The notes under the pieces were generated by a model. It was not told the DNA's origin and did no database searches. It saw nothing but the letters and a program-made list of their open reading frames with translations. Both the position numbers and the translations under genes were made by a program. A stretch of DNA of 64,000 nt from a bacterium (GTDB lineage: Bacteria > Bacillota > Bacilli > Lactobacillales > Streptococcaceae): contig CAJNDL010000002.1 in the NCBI GenBank assembly GCA_905221505.1, forward strand, positions 1 through 64,000. Reading direction: 5' to 3'. Below are positions 29,474-39,807 of this stretch, piece after piece (positions within the stretch are counted from its first letter, which is position 1; each line of letters begins with the position of its first letter).

Positions 29474-29728
29474 TTAATAATTCCGCTCACCAAACAAGCC
29501 TTCTGGTAAATCATGGAATCCTTTACCTGCTTTGAAATTATCAAATTTTCCAAGCAAGAACTGATAAGCATCCAAGCGACTTTCGTAGCGAATCATGGCA
29601 TCTTTGGCACGCTCGTCTTGGTCTTCTTCGTAGACCTTTTGACTTTCCTTATGTGCCATGTCGTTAATCATAATCTGGGTATTGACCCAAGCTTCAAATT
29701 CCTTCATAAATTCTTGTTCGTAACTCAT
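29474..29728 (-). CDS. DUF1912-like small protein
   Basis: 84 residues, acidic and helical, beginning MSYEQEFMKEFEAWVNTQI and ending LPEGLFGERNY, as in the streptococcal DUF1912 family. It follows the DUF438 gene by 9 bp with GGAGAAA as ribosome site, so the two are probably co-expressed. Function unknown. Confidence 0.82.
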   Translation of the reverse strand: MSYEQEFMKEFEAWVNTQIMINDMAHKESQKVYEEDQDERAKDAMIRYESRLDAYQFLLGKFDNFKAGKGFHDLPEGLFGERNY

Positions 29729-29737
29729 TTTCTCTCC

Positions 29738-31072
29738 TTATTCTAATCCACGGAAATAGTCCGTGTCAATCTCTCGGTAGGGCTGGATATCCTGAACGTA
29801 TTCCAGCACACCTTGGAATTCTCCGTTTTCATCGTGTACTGCGGCATAGGTGATGTGGACAAACTTGCTTCGCGACTCAGACTTGAACCACATCTCATAC
29901 TTGTCCTTGACTCCTTCACGAAGTCCCTTCATGATGGTTTTGACCTTGTCCAAATACTTAGGCGGATGGCAGAGTTCGACATTGCGCCCAACTTGGGACG
30001 GTGTCCGTTTGAAAATCATCTCATCAGCCGGCGTATTGTCATTGTAATACTGGAAAATATCTTCTTTATTGACAAAGGTAATCTCCATAGGGAGGTGATT
30101 GAGGATGAGATTAGCCTGCTCGACTGAAAGATAGCCATTGCCAAAAGCCTGTTGACTATGGCGGTCCAGCACTGCTTCCTTTTCCTTAGGAGTAAAGGTA
30201 ATGGTGAACTGTCCTTCAGGCATATCGATAACTTGCTGGACTTGCCCCTCTGCCGTTTCTAGCTGAATAGGCTCCTCTGCACTCTTTTCCTCAACAAAGC
30301 TCCGTCGTTCTGGAACCCATTTCTCTGACGGACGGATGATAGCATAGCCATAGGCATCACTCTCCTCAGCAATCTGAAGCCAGTCATCCTGAGTAAAGGA
30401 CTCAAGGAGAATCATGAGAAGGATGGACTCTTCCTTGAAAATCATACTTTCAAACTCTGTCGCAAAGGATTCAAAATCTTCTTTTACTTTAGAAATCGGC
30501 ACTTCTGGTAATGACTTGGCTGTCGCTAGAGCTGTTTGAAAGAGCTCCCTGATCTGGTCATCCACTCCCCACATGACCTTAGGAGGCGAATCGTGTCCAT
30601 AGCGCTCCATGATAGGAAAGAAGAGTTCTTCCTTGCGCTGATAATGGATGTCAAATTGACCGACAAGGCCCATTTGACGGACCAAGCCCTTGCGCATCTC
30701 AGCAAGCATTTCTTCATCTTCCATAGACTCATAGGTATCTAACAATCTCCGAACGCGAATCAAGGCAGCGCGGAGAGCCAAATTTTCATCCTTGAAGACG
30801 CGAACTGGGTGGCCTGGGTGCTCGGTATCCTCTACTTCAACGCCCTTTACTGCATTTTTAAAAAGATTGGCATGGACATCACAGAGTTCCATGACATCTT
30901 CAAAGGTGACACCTGAGTCTGAGTTCATCAGCTCGTGCTCCATGAGGGAAATCTCGATGGCTGAAACACCTGTAAAGGTCGCATCAAAGCGCTCTTGAAC
31001 CGACTCAGGAGAAGCACCATTATGCAATTCTAACAAAATATCCCGTAGGATATGAATCCGTTCATCTGCCAT
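29738..31072 (-). CDS. DUF438 / hemerythrin / PAS protein
   Basis: 444 residues in three parts: DUF438 (about 1-70), a hemerythrin-like four-helix domain (about 85-235) with candidate iron ligands HPGHP..., HYQRKEELFFP and FKEES, and a C-terminal PAS-like domain (about 320-435; QVGRNVELCHPP, VLEYVQDIQPYREI). Such proteins are thought to sense oxygen, nitric oxide or redox state. It overlaps the upstream DUF1858 gene by one base, a conserved pairing, so the two likely act together. Confidence 0.87.
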   Translation of the reverse strand: MADERIHILRDILLELHNGASPESVQERFDATFTGVSAIEISLMEHELMNSDSGVTFEDVMELCDVHANLFKNAVKGVEVEDTEHPGHPVRVFKDENLALRAALIRVRRLLDTYESMEDEEMLAEMRKGLVRQMGLVGQFDIHYQRKEELFFPIMERYGHDSPPKVMWGVDDQIRELFQTALATAKSLPEVPISKVKEDFESFATEFESMIFKEESILLMILLESFTQDDWLQIAEESDAYGYAIIRPSEKWVPERRSFVEEKSAEEPIQLETAEGQVQQVIDMPEGQFTITFTPKEKEAVLDRHSQQAFGNGYLSVEQANLILNHLPMEITFVNKEDIFQYYNDNTPADEMIFKRTPSQVGRNVELCHPPKYLDKVKTIMKGLREGVKDKYEMWFKSESRSKFVHITYAAVHDENGEFQGVLEYVQDIQPYREIDTDYFRGLE

Positions 31073-31317
31073 TAGTCTAATCCAATCACTTCGTAGCCAT
31101 TTGCTTCCAGTGTGCGGACAATCTTATCCATAGGAGTTCCTTCAAGCTTAGAACCCTGCTTAAGCGATACTTTGCGACCGACTGTGTTGCGCATCAAGGG
31201 ATTGGCTAGAGGTTTAAAACCGAGCTCCACTAGGATTTCCAAGACTTCTGGATGCTTGTCCACCACTTCTGCAACAGGAATTGACACATCGATGATATTG
31301 TCCATGACGACCTCCAC
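31072..31317 (-). CDS. DUF1858 domain protein
   Basis: 81 residues, almost entirely a DUF1858 domain (IDVSIPVAEVVDKHPEVLEILVELGF; read in two parts), similar to the N-terminal domain of ScdA/RIC-type iron-sulfur repair proteins. It is translationally coupled with the hemerythrin-like partner. A split RIC-like system acting in repair of oxidised or nitrosylated iron centres is plausible but not shown. Confidence 0.82.
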   Translation of the reverse strand: MEVVMDNIIDVSIPVAEVVDKHPEVLEILVELGFKPLANPLMRNTVGRKVSLKQGSKLEGTPMDKIVRTLEANGYEVIGLD

Positions 31318-31372
31318 TGAATCTTCTAAAATGATTTTACTGCTTATATTATACCATATGGAAAGAGATTAA

Positions 31373-31400
31373 AAAACTAGCAGTACAAGACTTGCTAGTT
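31373..31400 (-). terminator. Terminator after the small membrane peptide
   Basis: Minus strand reads ACTAGCA, a loop and TGCTAGTTTTTT, just after the stop of the 50-residue membrane protein. Confidence 0.75.
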
Positions 31401-31421
31401 CTCTGCGACTTGGATTACGAC

Positions 31422-31574
31422 CTAAAAAAGTTTAAAGAGCCAATCCAATAGCTTAAATAATAGCTTGTAAAACAGCAATTGGACTGCAAAAGAGATGATC
31501 ATCCACAGGAATTTCACAATTCCAATAATCGGTTTGATAAAAATAATGGCAAGAATTCCCCAGAAAAATTTCAT
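31422..31574 (-). CDS. 50-residue hydrophobic membrane protein
   Basis: ATG at 31572-31574 overlaps the stop of the 60-residue gene (ATGA), and the frame runs to TAG at 31422-31424. The product starts MKFFWGILAIIFIKPI and is almost wholly hydrophobic and aromatic, two membrane passes with Lys at the boundaries. Translational coupling, a ribosome site GAGGAGAGAAA in the end of the neighbour and a terminator after it support a real gene below usual length limits. Function unknown. Confidence 0.65.
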   Translation of the reverse strand: MKFFWGILAIIFIKPIIGIVKFLWMIISFAVQLLFYKLLFKLLDWLFKLF

Positions 31575-31753
31575 TTTCTCTCCTCTGGCTTGATGAGCCA
31601 ACGAGCCGTATCCATTAACTTGTCTGCAATAAAAAGTTTCCCCAGACCGACAACGACATTATCATCTTTCTTTATCGTTTTCATTACTTTTACACCTTGC
31701 ATGGTCAAAAAGTAATTCCCGTAGATTTTAGCCAAAGCTTTGATAGGTCCCAT
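31571..31753 (-). CDS. Small hypothetical protein
   Basis: 60 residues, begins MGPIKALAKIYGNYF, basic, with a weakly hydrophobic middle. It shares four bases with the next small membrane protein and presumably forms a two-gene operon with it. No family recognised. Confidence 0.65.
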   Translation of the reverse strand: MGPIKALAKIYGNYFLTMQGVKVMKTIKKDDNVVVGLGKLFIADKLMDTARWLIKPEERK

Positions 31754-31942
31754 ATTCTCTTCCCTCGTTTAACTACACTTTAAAATATTGACGATACCAG
31801 TCTGACTGGCTATTTCTGAAAAATCGTTTTATCTCACTTTTTCATTTCCTATAATATCATACAAGTTGAATTTTATAAAGCTTTTTAATAATGTTTAATT
31901 CTAGAAAGATTCCCAGCATGCTTTGTAGTCATTTCCCCCACC

Positions 31943-31963
31943 AAAAAAGAGGGTTTCCCCTCC
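31943..31963 (-). terminator. rbfA terminator
   Basis: GAGGG, GAAA loop and CCCTC followed by TTTTTT on the minus strand, a few bases after the rbfA stop. It ends the long nusA-infB-rbfA operon. Confidence 0.8.
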
Positions 31964-31966
31964 TTC

Positions 31967-32317
31967 TTAGTTCTTATCCAGATTGCGTAGCATTTCGTCA
32001 ATCTTATTTCCATATTCGATGGATTCGTCTTTGACGAAGGTCAAATCTGGGATTTTATACAATTTCAAATTGCGACCAAGTTCACGTTTGATGGTACCAG
32101 TTGCTTTTTCAAGCCCGATTTGGGCTTTTTGGTTATCTGAAGCAAGGTTACTCAAAATGGTGTAGTAAACCTTGGCAACAGACAAGTCACCCAGCATCTG
32201 AACATCTGTGATGGTCACGCCTTGAACACGCGGATCACGGACTTTCTTTTGCAAAATCTCATTGACTTCACGCTTGATTTCCATGCCCACACGATCCGTA
32301 CGGAAATGATTTGCCAT
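31967..32317 (-). CDS. rbfA: Ribosome-binding factor A
   Basis: 116 residues of RbfA, a KH-fold protein that helps mature the 30S subunit (processing of 16S rRNA 5' end). The start [18 protein letters not shown] at 32317 is chosen over an upstream in-frame start because AAGGAATATC precedes it and it matches relatives. [13 protein letters not shown] is the family core. Last gene of the infB operon. Confidence 0.95.
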   Translation of the reverse strand: MANHFRTDRVGMEIKREVNEILQKKVRDPRVQGVTITDVQMLGDLSVAKVYYTILSNLASDNQKAQIGLEKATGTIKRELGRNLKLYKIPDLTFVKDESIEYGNKIDEMLRNLDKN

Positions 32318-32345
32318 GATATTCCTTTCTCTACTTTGAACCAAA

Positions 32346-32373
32346 AGCTAGGCCAGCAGACCTAGCTATTTTT
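32346..32373. terminator. Hairpin between infB and rbfA
   Basis: AGCTAGG, a loop and CCTAGCT with T-rich sequence on both sides (stronger T run on the plus strand). On the minus strand it lies just before rbfA and may partly attenuate transcription from infB. Confidence 0.4.
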
Positions 32374-32482
32374 ATTAGATAGAGGAACTAGAGCCATTTG
32401 AATCTAGGAAACAAGCCTTAGATAGAACTGAGGTTCATCAAGGCGCTGTTGACGACGAGTCAAATTGGCTATCGTTTCTCTA

Positions 32483-35284
32483 TTATCGTTTGATTTCTTC
32501 CATGACATAGGCCTCAATCACATCATCAGTCTTGATATCATTGTAGCCATCAATCATCAATCCACCTTCACGACCGTTTGTAACTTCTTTGACATCGTCT
32601 TTGTAGTGTTTCAAGCTTGCGAGTTCACCGTCATAGATAACGACACCGTCACGGATAACACGGACTTTAGAGTCACGGGTAACCTTACCGTTGATAACCA
32701 TGAATCCACCGATAGTTCCGACTTTAGATACCTTGAAGGTTTCACGGATAACTGCTTCACCGATAACTTTTTCTTCGAATTCTGGGTCAAGCATCCCTTT
32801 CATAGCTTCTTCCATCTCTTCGATAACCTTATAGATAATGCTGTGGAGACGGATTTCAACATCGTCAGCTTCTGCTTGTTGGCGAGCTTGTGGTGTAGGA
32901 CGTACGTTGAAACCAACGATGAAAGCATTTGAAGCTTCGGCAAGAGTCACATCAGATTCATTGATGGCACCGACTGCTGAGTGAACGATGGTAACTTTGA
33001 CACCTTCTACGTCGATCTTTTGAAGTGAGGCAGAAAGGGCTTCAACAGAACCTTGTACGTCGGCCTTGATGATAACGTTAACTGATTTGAGTTCACCAGC
33101 TTTAAGCGTATCAAAGAGGTTCTCAAGACTGACACGTTGAGTAGCTTGACGTTGTTTCATGAGGGCACGTTTGGCACGCTCTTCACCTGCTGCACGCGCA
33201 GATTTTTCATCCTCGTAAACGGCAAAGTGGTCACCCGCCATTGGCGCTTCGTTCAAACCAGTGATAGATACTGGTGTTGATGGTCCAGCAACCTTCACAC
33301 GACGACCAAGGTCATTAGTCATAGCACGGACACGACCGAAGGTATTTCCGACAACGATAGGGTCTTGGACATTCAAGGTACCTTGTTGAACAAGAAGGGT
33401 TGCGACCGCACCTTTTCCTTTATCCAAGCGCGCTTCGATAACTGTACCAATCGCACGAACTGTTGGGTCTGCCTTGAGTTCTTGGATTTCAGCCACAAGA
33501 AGGACTGTTTCCAACAATTCTTCAATATTCTGGTTGAATTTAGCTGAGATTTCAACAAATTCAGAATCTCCACCCCAAGCTGTTGACATAACACCATGCT
33601 CTGCCAATTCACCAATAACACGTTCTGGGTTGGCACCTGGTTTATCAATCTTGTTGATAGCTACGATAATTGGAACGTTGGCCGCTTTTGAGTGGTTGAT
33701 GGCTTCAATAGTTTGAGGCATAACCCCGTCATCTGCCGCTACAACCAAGATGGTAATATCGGTAACAGAAGCACCACGCGCACGCATAGACGTAAAGGCC
33801 GCGTGCCCTGGTGTATCAAGGAAGGTAATCTTCTTGCCGTTTTCCACGATCTGGTAGGCACCGATATGCTGAGTGATACCACCTGCTTCACCTGTCGCAA
33901 CGCGAGAGTTACGAAGAGTATCCAAGAGTGTTGTCTTACCATGGTCAACGTGTCCCATGATGGTTACAACTGGTGGACGCTCAACCAATTCATCTTCATT
34001 GAGATAACCATCTTCGACAAAGAAACGTTCGATGTCGGCATTATCCACTTCAACCTTTTGTTTGGCTTCGATACCGTAATCCACCATGAGGAGTTCAATC
34101 GTTTCCCCATCCAAGGATTGGTTTTGTGTGGCCATAACACCCATCATAAAGAGTTTCTTAACGATTTCAGCTGGTTCACGTTTGATACGTTTTGCGATTT
34201 CCGCAACGGTCATACCATCTGTATATTCAAATTCTGTTGGCAATTCATGGAATTTACGTTCTGTAACAGGTTTTGGAGCCTGATTACGGTTGTTCTTGTT
34301 ATTGCCTTTTTTGTTCTTCTTGTTATTATTCCAGTTACTATTCTTTTGATTTCTCACTTGATTTTGACTACTTCGATTCTTTTGTTGTTTTCTAGGACCA
34401 TCTTCTTCGTGATCATAATCGTCACGATTTTTGTCTGGTCGAGCTTGTTTTTTACGACGTGTATCCACTGCAGGTTCTTTTTTCTCAGGGACGACTTCAA
34501 CCACTGCTTGAACTTGCTGTGCTTGTTGCGCTTGTTCAGCTAACTTAGCTGCTTCTTCAAAGATTTCCTCTGGTTCCTTGCGTTTGTTAGCTTGAGCCAA
34601 GGCTTCTTTAGCAGCTTGATACTGCTTGAAGCGTTCCTCGCTCGAACGGGCATACTCTGCATTTTGCTCTGCTTTCAATGCTGCTGCACGGGCTTTAAAG
34701 TCAATGCGTGGAGCCGCTTGATTTGGACGTTTGTCCTCTTGTTGACGGCGCTCGTTTTCACGATTTTGCTGACCTTGCTGTTTCTTAGCTTGGTCATTAA
34801 AGCGACGATTGTCGCGGTTTCCTTGACCTTGTTTTCCACCATTACGGCCGTCATTTTTCTGACGGTTGCCGTTTTGTTGTTGGTCACGGTTATTGCCTTT
34901 ATTTTGCTTGCGTCGTTCTGCCTGCTCTTTGGCACGGGCTTCACGCTCAGCCTTGAAATTACGGCTTTGCGGTTTAGCTGCTGCTTTTTCTGTTGTAGGA
35001 GCAACTTGCTCAGCCGCTTTTGCCTCTTCCTTGGCTACAGCTGGTTTAGCTGGTTCAGATTTTTCGGCTTTTTTTTCTGCACTTGCTTTTGGTGCTGCAG
35101 GTTTTGCTTCTGTTTTCGGAGCAGCTGCAGACTTAAAGCTGGCAGCGATTTTTGCAGCGACAGCTTCTTCCACACTTGATGAGTGGCTTTTCACATCCAA
35201 GCCCAACTCTTTTGCACGCGCTACAACTTCTTTACTTTCTTTTCCAAGTTCTTTTGCGATTTCGTACAATCTTTTCTTAGACAA
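32483..35284 (-). CDS. infB: Translation initiation factor IF-2
   Basis: 933 residues. The N-terminal third is a long, disordered Lys/Glu/Gln/Asn-rich region with repeats (for example [19 protein letters not shown]). The core GTPase has GHVDHGKT (G1), DTPGHAAF (G3) and NKIDK (G4), then domains II, III and the fMet-tRNA-binding C-terminal domain. Full length. It recruits initiator tRNA to the ribosome. Inside the rimP-nusA-ylxR-rplGA-infB-rbfA operon. Confidence 0.98.
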   Translation of the reverse strand: MSKKRLYEIAKELGKESKEVVARAKELGLDVKSHSSSVEEAVAAKIAASFKSAAAPKTEAKPAAPKASAEKKAEKSEPAKPAVAKEEAKAAEQVAPTTEKAAAKPQSRNFKAEREARAKEQAERRKQNKGNNRDQQQNGNRQKNDGRNGGKQGQGNRDNRRFNDQAKKQQGQQNRENERRQQEDKRPNQAAPRIDFKARAAALKAEQNAEYARSSEERFKQYQAAKEALAQANKRKEPEEIFEEAAKLAEQAQQAQQVQAVVEVVPEKKEPAVDTRRKKQARPDKNRDDYDHEEDGPRKQQKNRSSQNQVRNQKNSNWNNNKKNKKGNNKNNRNQAPKPVTERKFHELPTEFEYTDGMTVAEIAKRIKREPAEIVKKLFMMGVMATQNQSLDGETIELLMVDYGIEAKQKVEVDNADIERFFVEDGYLNEDELVERPPVVTIMGHVDHGKTTLLDTLRNSRVATGEAGGITQHIGAYQIVENGKKITFLDTPGHAAFTSMRARGASVTDITILVVAADDGVMPQTIEAINHSKAANVPIIVAINKIDKPGANPERVIGELAEHGVMSTAWGGDSEFVEISAKFNQNIEELLETVLLVAEIQELKADPTVRAIGTVIEARLDKGKGAVATLLVQQGTLNVQDPIVVGNTFGRVRAMTNDLGRRVKVAGPSTPVSITGLNEAPMAGDHFAVYEDEKSARAAGEERAKRALMKQRQATQRVSLENLFDTLKAGELKSVNVIIKADVQGSVEALSASLQKIDVEGVKVTIVHSAVGAINESDVTLAEASNAFIVGFNVRPTPQARQQAEADDVEIRLHSIIYKVIEEMEEAMKGMLDPEFEEKVIGEAVIRETFKVSKVGTIGGFMVINGKVTRDSKVRVIRDGVVIYDGELASLKHYKDDVKEVTNGREGGLMIDGYNDIKTDDVIEAYVMEEIKR

Positions 35285-35300
35285 ATCATGTCCTCCTCTT

Positions 35301-35600
35301 CTATTCCATAAGAGACCTCATTTTCTTTGTAAATCCAGCATCTGTCACAGCCAAAACCTTTCTTGATTTCCCGACTGCTATGCTTAATTCCAGTGTTGAA
35401 AACACGGTTACAATTTCTACTTGATAATAATGACTTTTATCTTGAATCTTCTTGGTCAGATTGGGGCCAGCATCATGGGCTAGAAAGACCAACTTGGCCT
35501 TACCGTCTTGAATAGCCTTGACCACCAATTCTTCACCCGATATGATCCGCCCTGCTCGCTGAGCGAGTCCCAAGAGATTGCTTATTTTTTGCTTATTCAA
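35301..35600 (-). CDS. rplGA: L7Ae-family ribosomal protein (YlxQ)
   Basis: 99-residue RNA-binding protein of the L7Ae/L30e family, with [17 protein letters not shown] and [12 protein letters not shown]. It binds kink-turn RNA. The start is TTG at 35600, overlapping the end of ylxR in the sequence CTTGAATAAG; no ATG alternative is found. Between ylxR and infB as in most Firmicutes. Confidence 0.93.
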   Translation of the reverse strand: MNKQKISNLLGLAQRAGRIISGEELVVKAIQDGKAKLVFLAHDAGPNLTKKIQDKSHYYQVEIVTVFSTLELSIAVGKSRKVLAVTDAGFTKKMRSLME

Positions 35601-35886
35601 GTCCTAACTCTCTTCTTTTCACTTTGTGATCCACATAAGCGATCAACTCGTCATAAAAGCTTTCTTCCACTTCCATGCTAAAGCTACGGTTAAAGACCTT
35701 CTTCTTTTTCGCCTCTAGGGCTTCTGCATTGTCTAGCTTGATGTAAGCGCCGCGGCCATTGGCCTTGCCTGTCGGATCGATAAAGACTTGTCCTTCCTTG
35801 TTCTTGACAATGCGGAGCAAATCACGCTTATCAATCACTTCGTTGGATACAACAGACTTGCGCAAAGGGATTTTTCTCGTTTTCAT
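35593..35886 (-). CDS. ylxR: YlxR (RNase P modulator, DUF448)
   Basis: 97 residues, typical YlxR/RnpM with RKSVVSNEVIDKRDLLRIV near the N-terminus and the GRGAYIKLD motif. Family members bind RNA and modulate RNase P. Overlaps rplGA by eight bases, GGAGGGAAAG as ribosome site. Confidence 0.93.
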   Translation of the reverse strand: MKTRKIPLRKSVVSNEVIDKRDLLRIVKNKEGQVFIDPTGKANGRGAYIKLDNAEALEAKKKKVFNRSFSMEVEESFYDELIAYVDHKVKRRELGLE

Positions 35887-35907
35887 CTTTCCCTCCTCTA
35901 GCAGCTT

Positions 35908-37044
35908 TTATTCTTCGATAGTATCGTTTTCTGATCCCAAATCTACCGAACCAGCTTCTTCCATGGCTTCAAATTCACTAGCAGACTTGATATCGATACG
36001 GTAACCAGTCAAGTGAGCTGCCAAGCGAACGTTTTGCCCACGACGACCGATAGCAAGAGAAAGCTTGTTATCAGGAACAACCACCAAGGCACGTTTGCTA
36101 TCGTTTTCGTCAAAGATAACTTGGTCAACTTCAGCAGGAGCGATGGCATTGTAGATAAATTCAGCTGGATCTGCTACCCACTCGATAACGTCGATATTTT
36201 CTTCGATTGGCACCATACGGTCGCTCTTGGCATCGTAGCGAGCTGGGTGGAATTTGCTCGTAATCTTCTTAATATTAGCTCCACCACGTCCAACGATTGT
36301 ACCGATAGCATCCACGTTTGGATTATGACTACGAACAGCAACCTTAGTACGGTCACCAGCTTCACGAGCCACGCTCATGATTTCAACAGTTCCGTCATAA
36401 ACTTCTGGAATCTCTTGCTCCATCAAGCGTTTGATCATTTCTGGATGGCTACGGCTAACAAAGACGTTGACACCACGAGGGTTGTCTTCAACTTTATAAA
36501 CGTAAACCTCAATACGGTCGTGGGAAGCAAAAACTTCACCAGGTATTTGGTCTTGTTTTGACAATTGGGCTTCGATGCTGCCAAGATTGACATAGATAAA
36601 GCGATTGTCAAAACGTTCTACAGTACCAGACATGATTTCTTGTTCATGTTCTTTATAAGTATTGTAAGTGATGGTACGTGTTTGCTTGCGCATTTTTTCC
36701 ATGATGGTTTGTTTGGCAGATTGGGCTGCTACACGACCAAACTCAGCAGGTGCTTCTTCAAACTTGATTTTGTCTCCAAGTTCATAGGCTGAATTAATGG
36801 CAAGAGCATCTTTCAAGCTGATTTCCAAACGGCTATCAAATACTTCATCAACAACTTCACGGACAGTATAAACTGTAAAGTCACCTGTTTTCTCGTTGAA
36901 GTCAATAGCTACGCTGTCTGATTGACCATAGCGTCTGCGATAAGCGGAACGAAGCGACTCTACTACTGCGTCGATGATATCTTCTTTTTTGATTCCCTTG
37001 TCTTCTTCCAAAATGCGGAAGGCCTCTAGCATTTCTTTACTCAT
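35908..37044 (-). CDS. nusA: Transcription termination/antitermination factor NusA
   Basis: 378 residues: N-terminal RNA-polymerase-binding domain (1-about 125), S1 domain (about 130-200; MSGTVERFDNRFIYVNLG), and two KH domains (GTIVGRGGANIKKI, AIGRRGQNVRLAAHL). The Gram-positive form lacks the C-terminal acidic repeats of E. coli. Member of the rimP-nusA-infB operon. Confidence 0.97.
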   Translation of the reverse strand: MSKEMLEAFRILEEDKGIKKEDIIDAVVESLRSAYRRRYGQSDSVAIDFNEKTGDFTVYTVREVVDEVFDSRLEISLKDALAINSAYELGDKIKFEEAPAEFGRVAAQSAKQTIMEKMRKQTRTITYNTYKEHEQEIMSGTVERFDNRFIYVNLGSIEAQLSKQDQIPGEVFASHDRIEVYVYKVEDNPRGVNVFVSRSHPEMIKRLMEQEIPEVYDGTVEIMSVAREAGDRTKVAVRSHNPNVDAIGTIVGRGGANIKKITSKFHPARYDAKSDRMVPIEENIDVIEWVADPAEFIYNAIAPAEVDQVIFDENDSKRALVVVPDNKLSLAIGRRGQNVRLAAHLTGYRIDIKSASEFEAMEEAGSVDLGSENDTIEE

Positions 37045-37087
37045 GTTTTCTTCACTTTTGAATCCTCAAAAGCTATCCTTTCTTTTT

Positions 37088-37567
37088 CTATAATTTAACT
37101 GCTAAACGTGCTTTTGATACTAAACTGTATGGAATTTGGACAGTTTTCTTACGTGTCTTGTCCATATACTCCATAGTCAACTCGTCCTCTTCGAAGGCCA
37201 CCAAGGTTCCTTCAAAGACCTTTTGCTTATCGATGGCTTGGTAGAGCCCGACATGGATGTATTTCCCAACCGCTCCAGCGACTGCATCCTTGGTTTTCAA
37301 AGGACGTTCCAAGCCTGGACTGGTGATTTCTAGGAAATATTGTTCTGGGAAGGGATCTGGCTTGATGGTGTCTAGGACAGGACTGATAATTTCTGTCAAG
37401 TCTGCCGTGTCGTTCAAGGTAATTCCTTCAGGTTTATCTACAAAAATACTGAGAATCATGTCACTACCAATCTTTCCATACTCGATATCCACGAGTTCGA
37501 AAGGCTCTTGGATGACAGGTTCTACAACTTCTCTGACTAATTCTACGATTGTTGCGATTGCGTCCAC
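37088..37567 (-). CDS. rimP: Ribosome maturation factor RimP
   Basis: 159 residues as usually annotated, beginning with GTG at 37567, motif SPGLERPLK near residue 105. It helps 30S assembly. The start is odd: the only strong ribosome site, AGGAGG (37567-37572 complement), overlaps the first base of the GTG, so it cannot serve that codon; an ATC at 37558-37556 lies 8 bases behind it. Either GTG is used poorly or the factor starts at a non-standard codon. First gene of the operon. Confidence 0.93.
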   Translation of the reverse strand: MDAIATIVELVREVVEPVIQEPFELVDIEYGKIGSDMILSIFVDKPEGITLNDTADLTEIISPVLDTIKPDPFPEQYFLEITSPGLERPLKTKDAVAGAVGKYIHVGLYQAIDKQKVFEGTLVAFEEDELTMEYMDKTRKKTVQIPYSLVSKARLAVKL

Positions 37568-37627
37568 CTCCTCATAAGCAAGAGGCGAAGATATTTCCCC
37601 GCCTCACTTTCTCATATTCTTACTCTT

Positions 37628-37656
37628 AGTATAGCACGTTTGCCAACTTATGTAAA
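37628..37656 (-). promoter_or_regulatory. Promoter of the rimP-infB operon
   Basis: TTTACA (37651-37656), 17-bp spacer, TATACT (37628-37633) on the minus strand. Confidence 0.7.
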
Positions 37657-37693
37657 GCAAAAGCACTTATACAGCCTGATTTCAGGCTATTTC

Positions 37694-38329
37694 TTAAAAT
37701 TCTGCCTCAACTCGGTAGATAACTTGCCCCTTGTTGGAGAATTTTTGCTCGTATTCTGTCATGACATTGCCTTCAAAATCACTGGCATGTAAATCGAGCC
37801 AAACACCATTGAGCTTCATGCCATATTGAGAAAAGCTCACTAGGCTGTACTCAAACAAGCCACGGTTATCCGTTTTGAAATGAATTTCTCCATTTTCAGG
37901 TAAGATACGCTTGAAGGTATCCAAGAAGGTCTTGTAAGTCAAACGACGCTTTTCATGGCGTTTTTTAGGCCATGGATCTGAAAAGTTCAGATACAAGCGA
38001 TCGATCTCACCGTCTTCAAAGTAGTCAGTCAAGTCAGAACCATCTACCCACAAGAGCTTGATGTTAGGCACTCCAACTTCAAGCACCTTGTCCAAAGCGT
38101 AGCTCAAAACAGACTTTTGAATATCAATCCCGATATAGTTGATGTCAGGGTTTTGTTTGGCCATACCTGAAACAAAGGCACCCTTTCCACTTCCAACTTC
38201 CACATGAATGGGATTATCATTGCCAAACAAGTCCCGCCATTTCCCCTTGGCTTCCAAGGGATTGAGGACTACATACTGGGGATTTGCCTCTAGTAATTCT
38301 GTCGCCCCTTTACGATTTCTAACTCTCAT
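37694..38329 (-). CDS. trmB: tRNA (guanine-N7)-methyltransferase
   Basis: 211 residues of TrmB, which makes m7G46 in tRNA with S-adenosylmethionine. The start [13 protein letters not shown] at 38329 overlaps the ccrZ stop (ATGA); the longer frame upstream is an extension into ccrZ. SAM motif [10 protein letters not shown], and the family [11 protein letters not shown] segment. Co-expressed with ccrZ. Confidence 0.95.
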   Translation of the reverse strand: MRVRNRKGATELLEANPQYVVLNPLEAKGKWRDLFGNDNPIHVEVGSGKGAFVSGMAKQNPDINYIGIDIQKSVLSYALDKVLEVGVPNIKLLWVDGSDLTDYFEDGEIDRLYLNFSDPWPKKRHEKRRLTYKTFLDTFKRILPENGEIHFKTDNRGLFEYSLVSFSQYGMKLNGVWLDLHASDFEGNVMTEYEQKFSNKGQVIYRVEAEF

Positions 38330-39120
38330 CTTCTCTTTCCATACTTGTCTCGGAAGTGACGCAAGCCATGAATCTCCCGATTGACATTTTCTAAATCTTG
38401 GTTCATATAATACTTGGAAATTTGGCTCAAATAAGACAATTGACCATACCAATACAATTTATTTAATACCGTTTGATTGTACTTGTAACCGTAGTAGGTC
38501 AACCATTCCTTCCACTGATGTTCTGGAATATAATGGCAGAGCATGTGAGCTACATCAAACATGCGGTCGGTCAAGCGAACCGAATCCCAATCTACCAAAT
38601 AAATCAAGCCACTGTCTGTCTCAATCCAATTACTATGTCGTACATCTCCATGGACAATGGTCGCATAGTCCTCTCTAAATCCTGGAATAGTCTGACGTAA
38701 ATCAGCCATCACTTCACTGATAAAATGATTTTTACGCAAAGCATCTGGAGCCGTTTCTTGCCAAGACTGTAGTAAGTCTACAGGTGTTTCCATGGCATAG
38801 CCCAAACGACTCAACTGTGTCATCAAAGGACGTGAGCGATGTAGGCGGGTTAAAATATTGACGATTTGCTTACGATTCATATCATAGGGGGTCAATATCT
38901 TGCCTGTCAACCATTCTTGAGCACACATATCACGCCCATCTGCCAAACGGCGACTCCATAATAATTGTGGAGCAATTTGTTCTCTAGCTAGACCAGGTAG
39001 GATTGGAGAGGTGTTCATTTTTACAAAGATGCGCTTCCCATCAGGATAGCTACCCATATAAGCCTTGCCACTTTTCCCAGGTATGGGAGTCAGTGTTAGC
39101 TCATTATCACCCAAATCCAT
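38326..39120 (-). CDS. ccrZ: CcrZ-like cell-cycle kinase (phosphotransferase family)
   Basis: 264 residues of the aminoglycoside-phosphotransferase/choline-kinase fold with catalytic HGDVRHSNW and the metal-binding DWDS (IYLVDWDS). In S. pneumoniae the gene before trmB is ccrZ, which couples division-ring formation to DnaA-dependent replication initiation; the context here is the same. Start after CGGAGGAAAG. Translationally coupled to trmB. Confidence 0.9.
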   Translation of the reverse strand: MDLGDNELTLTPIPGKSGKAYMGSYPDGKRIFVKMNTSPILPGLAREQIAPQLLWSRRLADGRDMCAQEWLTGKILTPYDMNRKQIVNILTRLHRSRPLMTQLSRLGYAMETPVDLLQSWQETAPDALRKNHFISEVMADLRQTIPGFREDYATIVHGDVRHSNWIETDSGLIYLVDWDSVRLTDRMFDVAHMLCHYIPEHQWKEWLTYYGYKYNQTVLNKLYWYGQLSYLSQISKYYMNQDLENVNREIHGLRHFRDKYGKRR

Positions 39121-39279
39121 TTCTTTCCTCCGTATAAAGTTTCCTTACTATTCTACTAGTTTTTGGCCTATTCGTCAACCGCTCCACACCCGATTCTCAA
39201 AGAAAAGCCTCTGGATTAACTTGAGTATCATTATAGAAAGAAAAGGTAAGCACCGTCTTCTGCTTACCTTTCATGATTT

Positions 39280-39714
39280 TTATAAATAATACAAGAGTGG
39301 CCAAGCATTGTAAAACATGTGAACTAGAGTAGAAACCCATAGATTTTGGCTTTTTTTATAAGCAAAGCCTAGCAACAAGCCCCCGAGTAGATAAAAAATA
39401 AACGAAGAGACATTAGAAGGTCCATGCAGGAAAGAAAAGAGAGAGGAAGTTAGCACAAGCCCTAACCAAGAATTGTCAAAAACGGCACCTTGAAGAAGTC
39501 CTCTGAAAATGAGTTCCTCCTGGATGGGGCCAAAAACTGAGGAAGTCAAAATCAAAGACAGAGAAATTCCTCTGCTAACTTCCGACAAGTGTTGAACTCC
39601 TGCGCCAGAAGAAATAGCGAAGAAATGAATATAAACCAGCGTCTCAAGTACACTTAGAAGAAAGATTGCAATGAAAAGTAAAAGTTGTTTCTTGCTTAAA
39701 ATATTTGAGAATAC
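39280..39714 (-). pseudogene. 5'-truncated CPBP-family membrane protease (blp region)
   Basis: The open frame extends from 39714 (just after two TAG codons) to 39280, about 144 codons, without an ATG; a TTG at 39588 would give only 102 residues. The CPBP/Abi motifs EELIFRG, FSFLHG and HMFYN are intact, but the N-terminal membrane segments expected for the family are missing. Such proteases belong to the blp bacteriocin immunity region (for example PncO in pneumococcus). I treat it as a remnant, though the catalytic core could still be made from TTG. Confidence 0.65.
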
Positions 39715-39807
39715 CTACTATCATTCTGTTTTTTACAGATTAAGTAAAACAATTCTATAAATCAATAGTTTCATAATGTTTTCTTACTATGAATGTTCTT
39801 TATTTTT

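Noticed and set aside
32465..35366. Long plus-strand frames opposite infB, rich in Phe, Leu and Cys
   Set aside because: Antisense shadows of the Lys/Glu-rich and Gln-rich IF-2 repeats.
38330..38452. N-terminal extension of TrmB
   Set aside because: It lies inside ccrZ; the ATG overlapping the ccrZ stop gives the normal family length.
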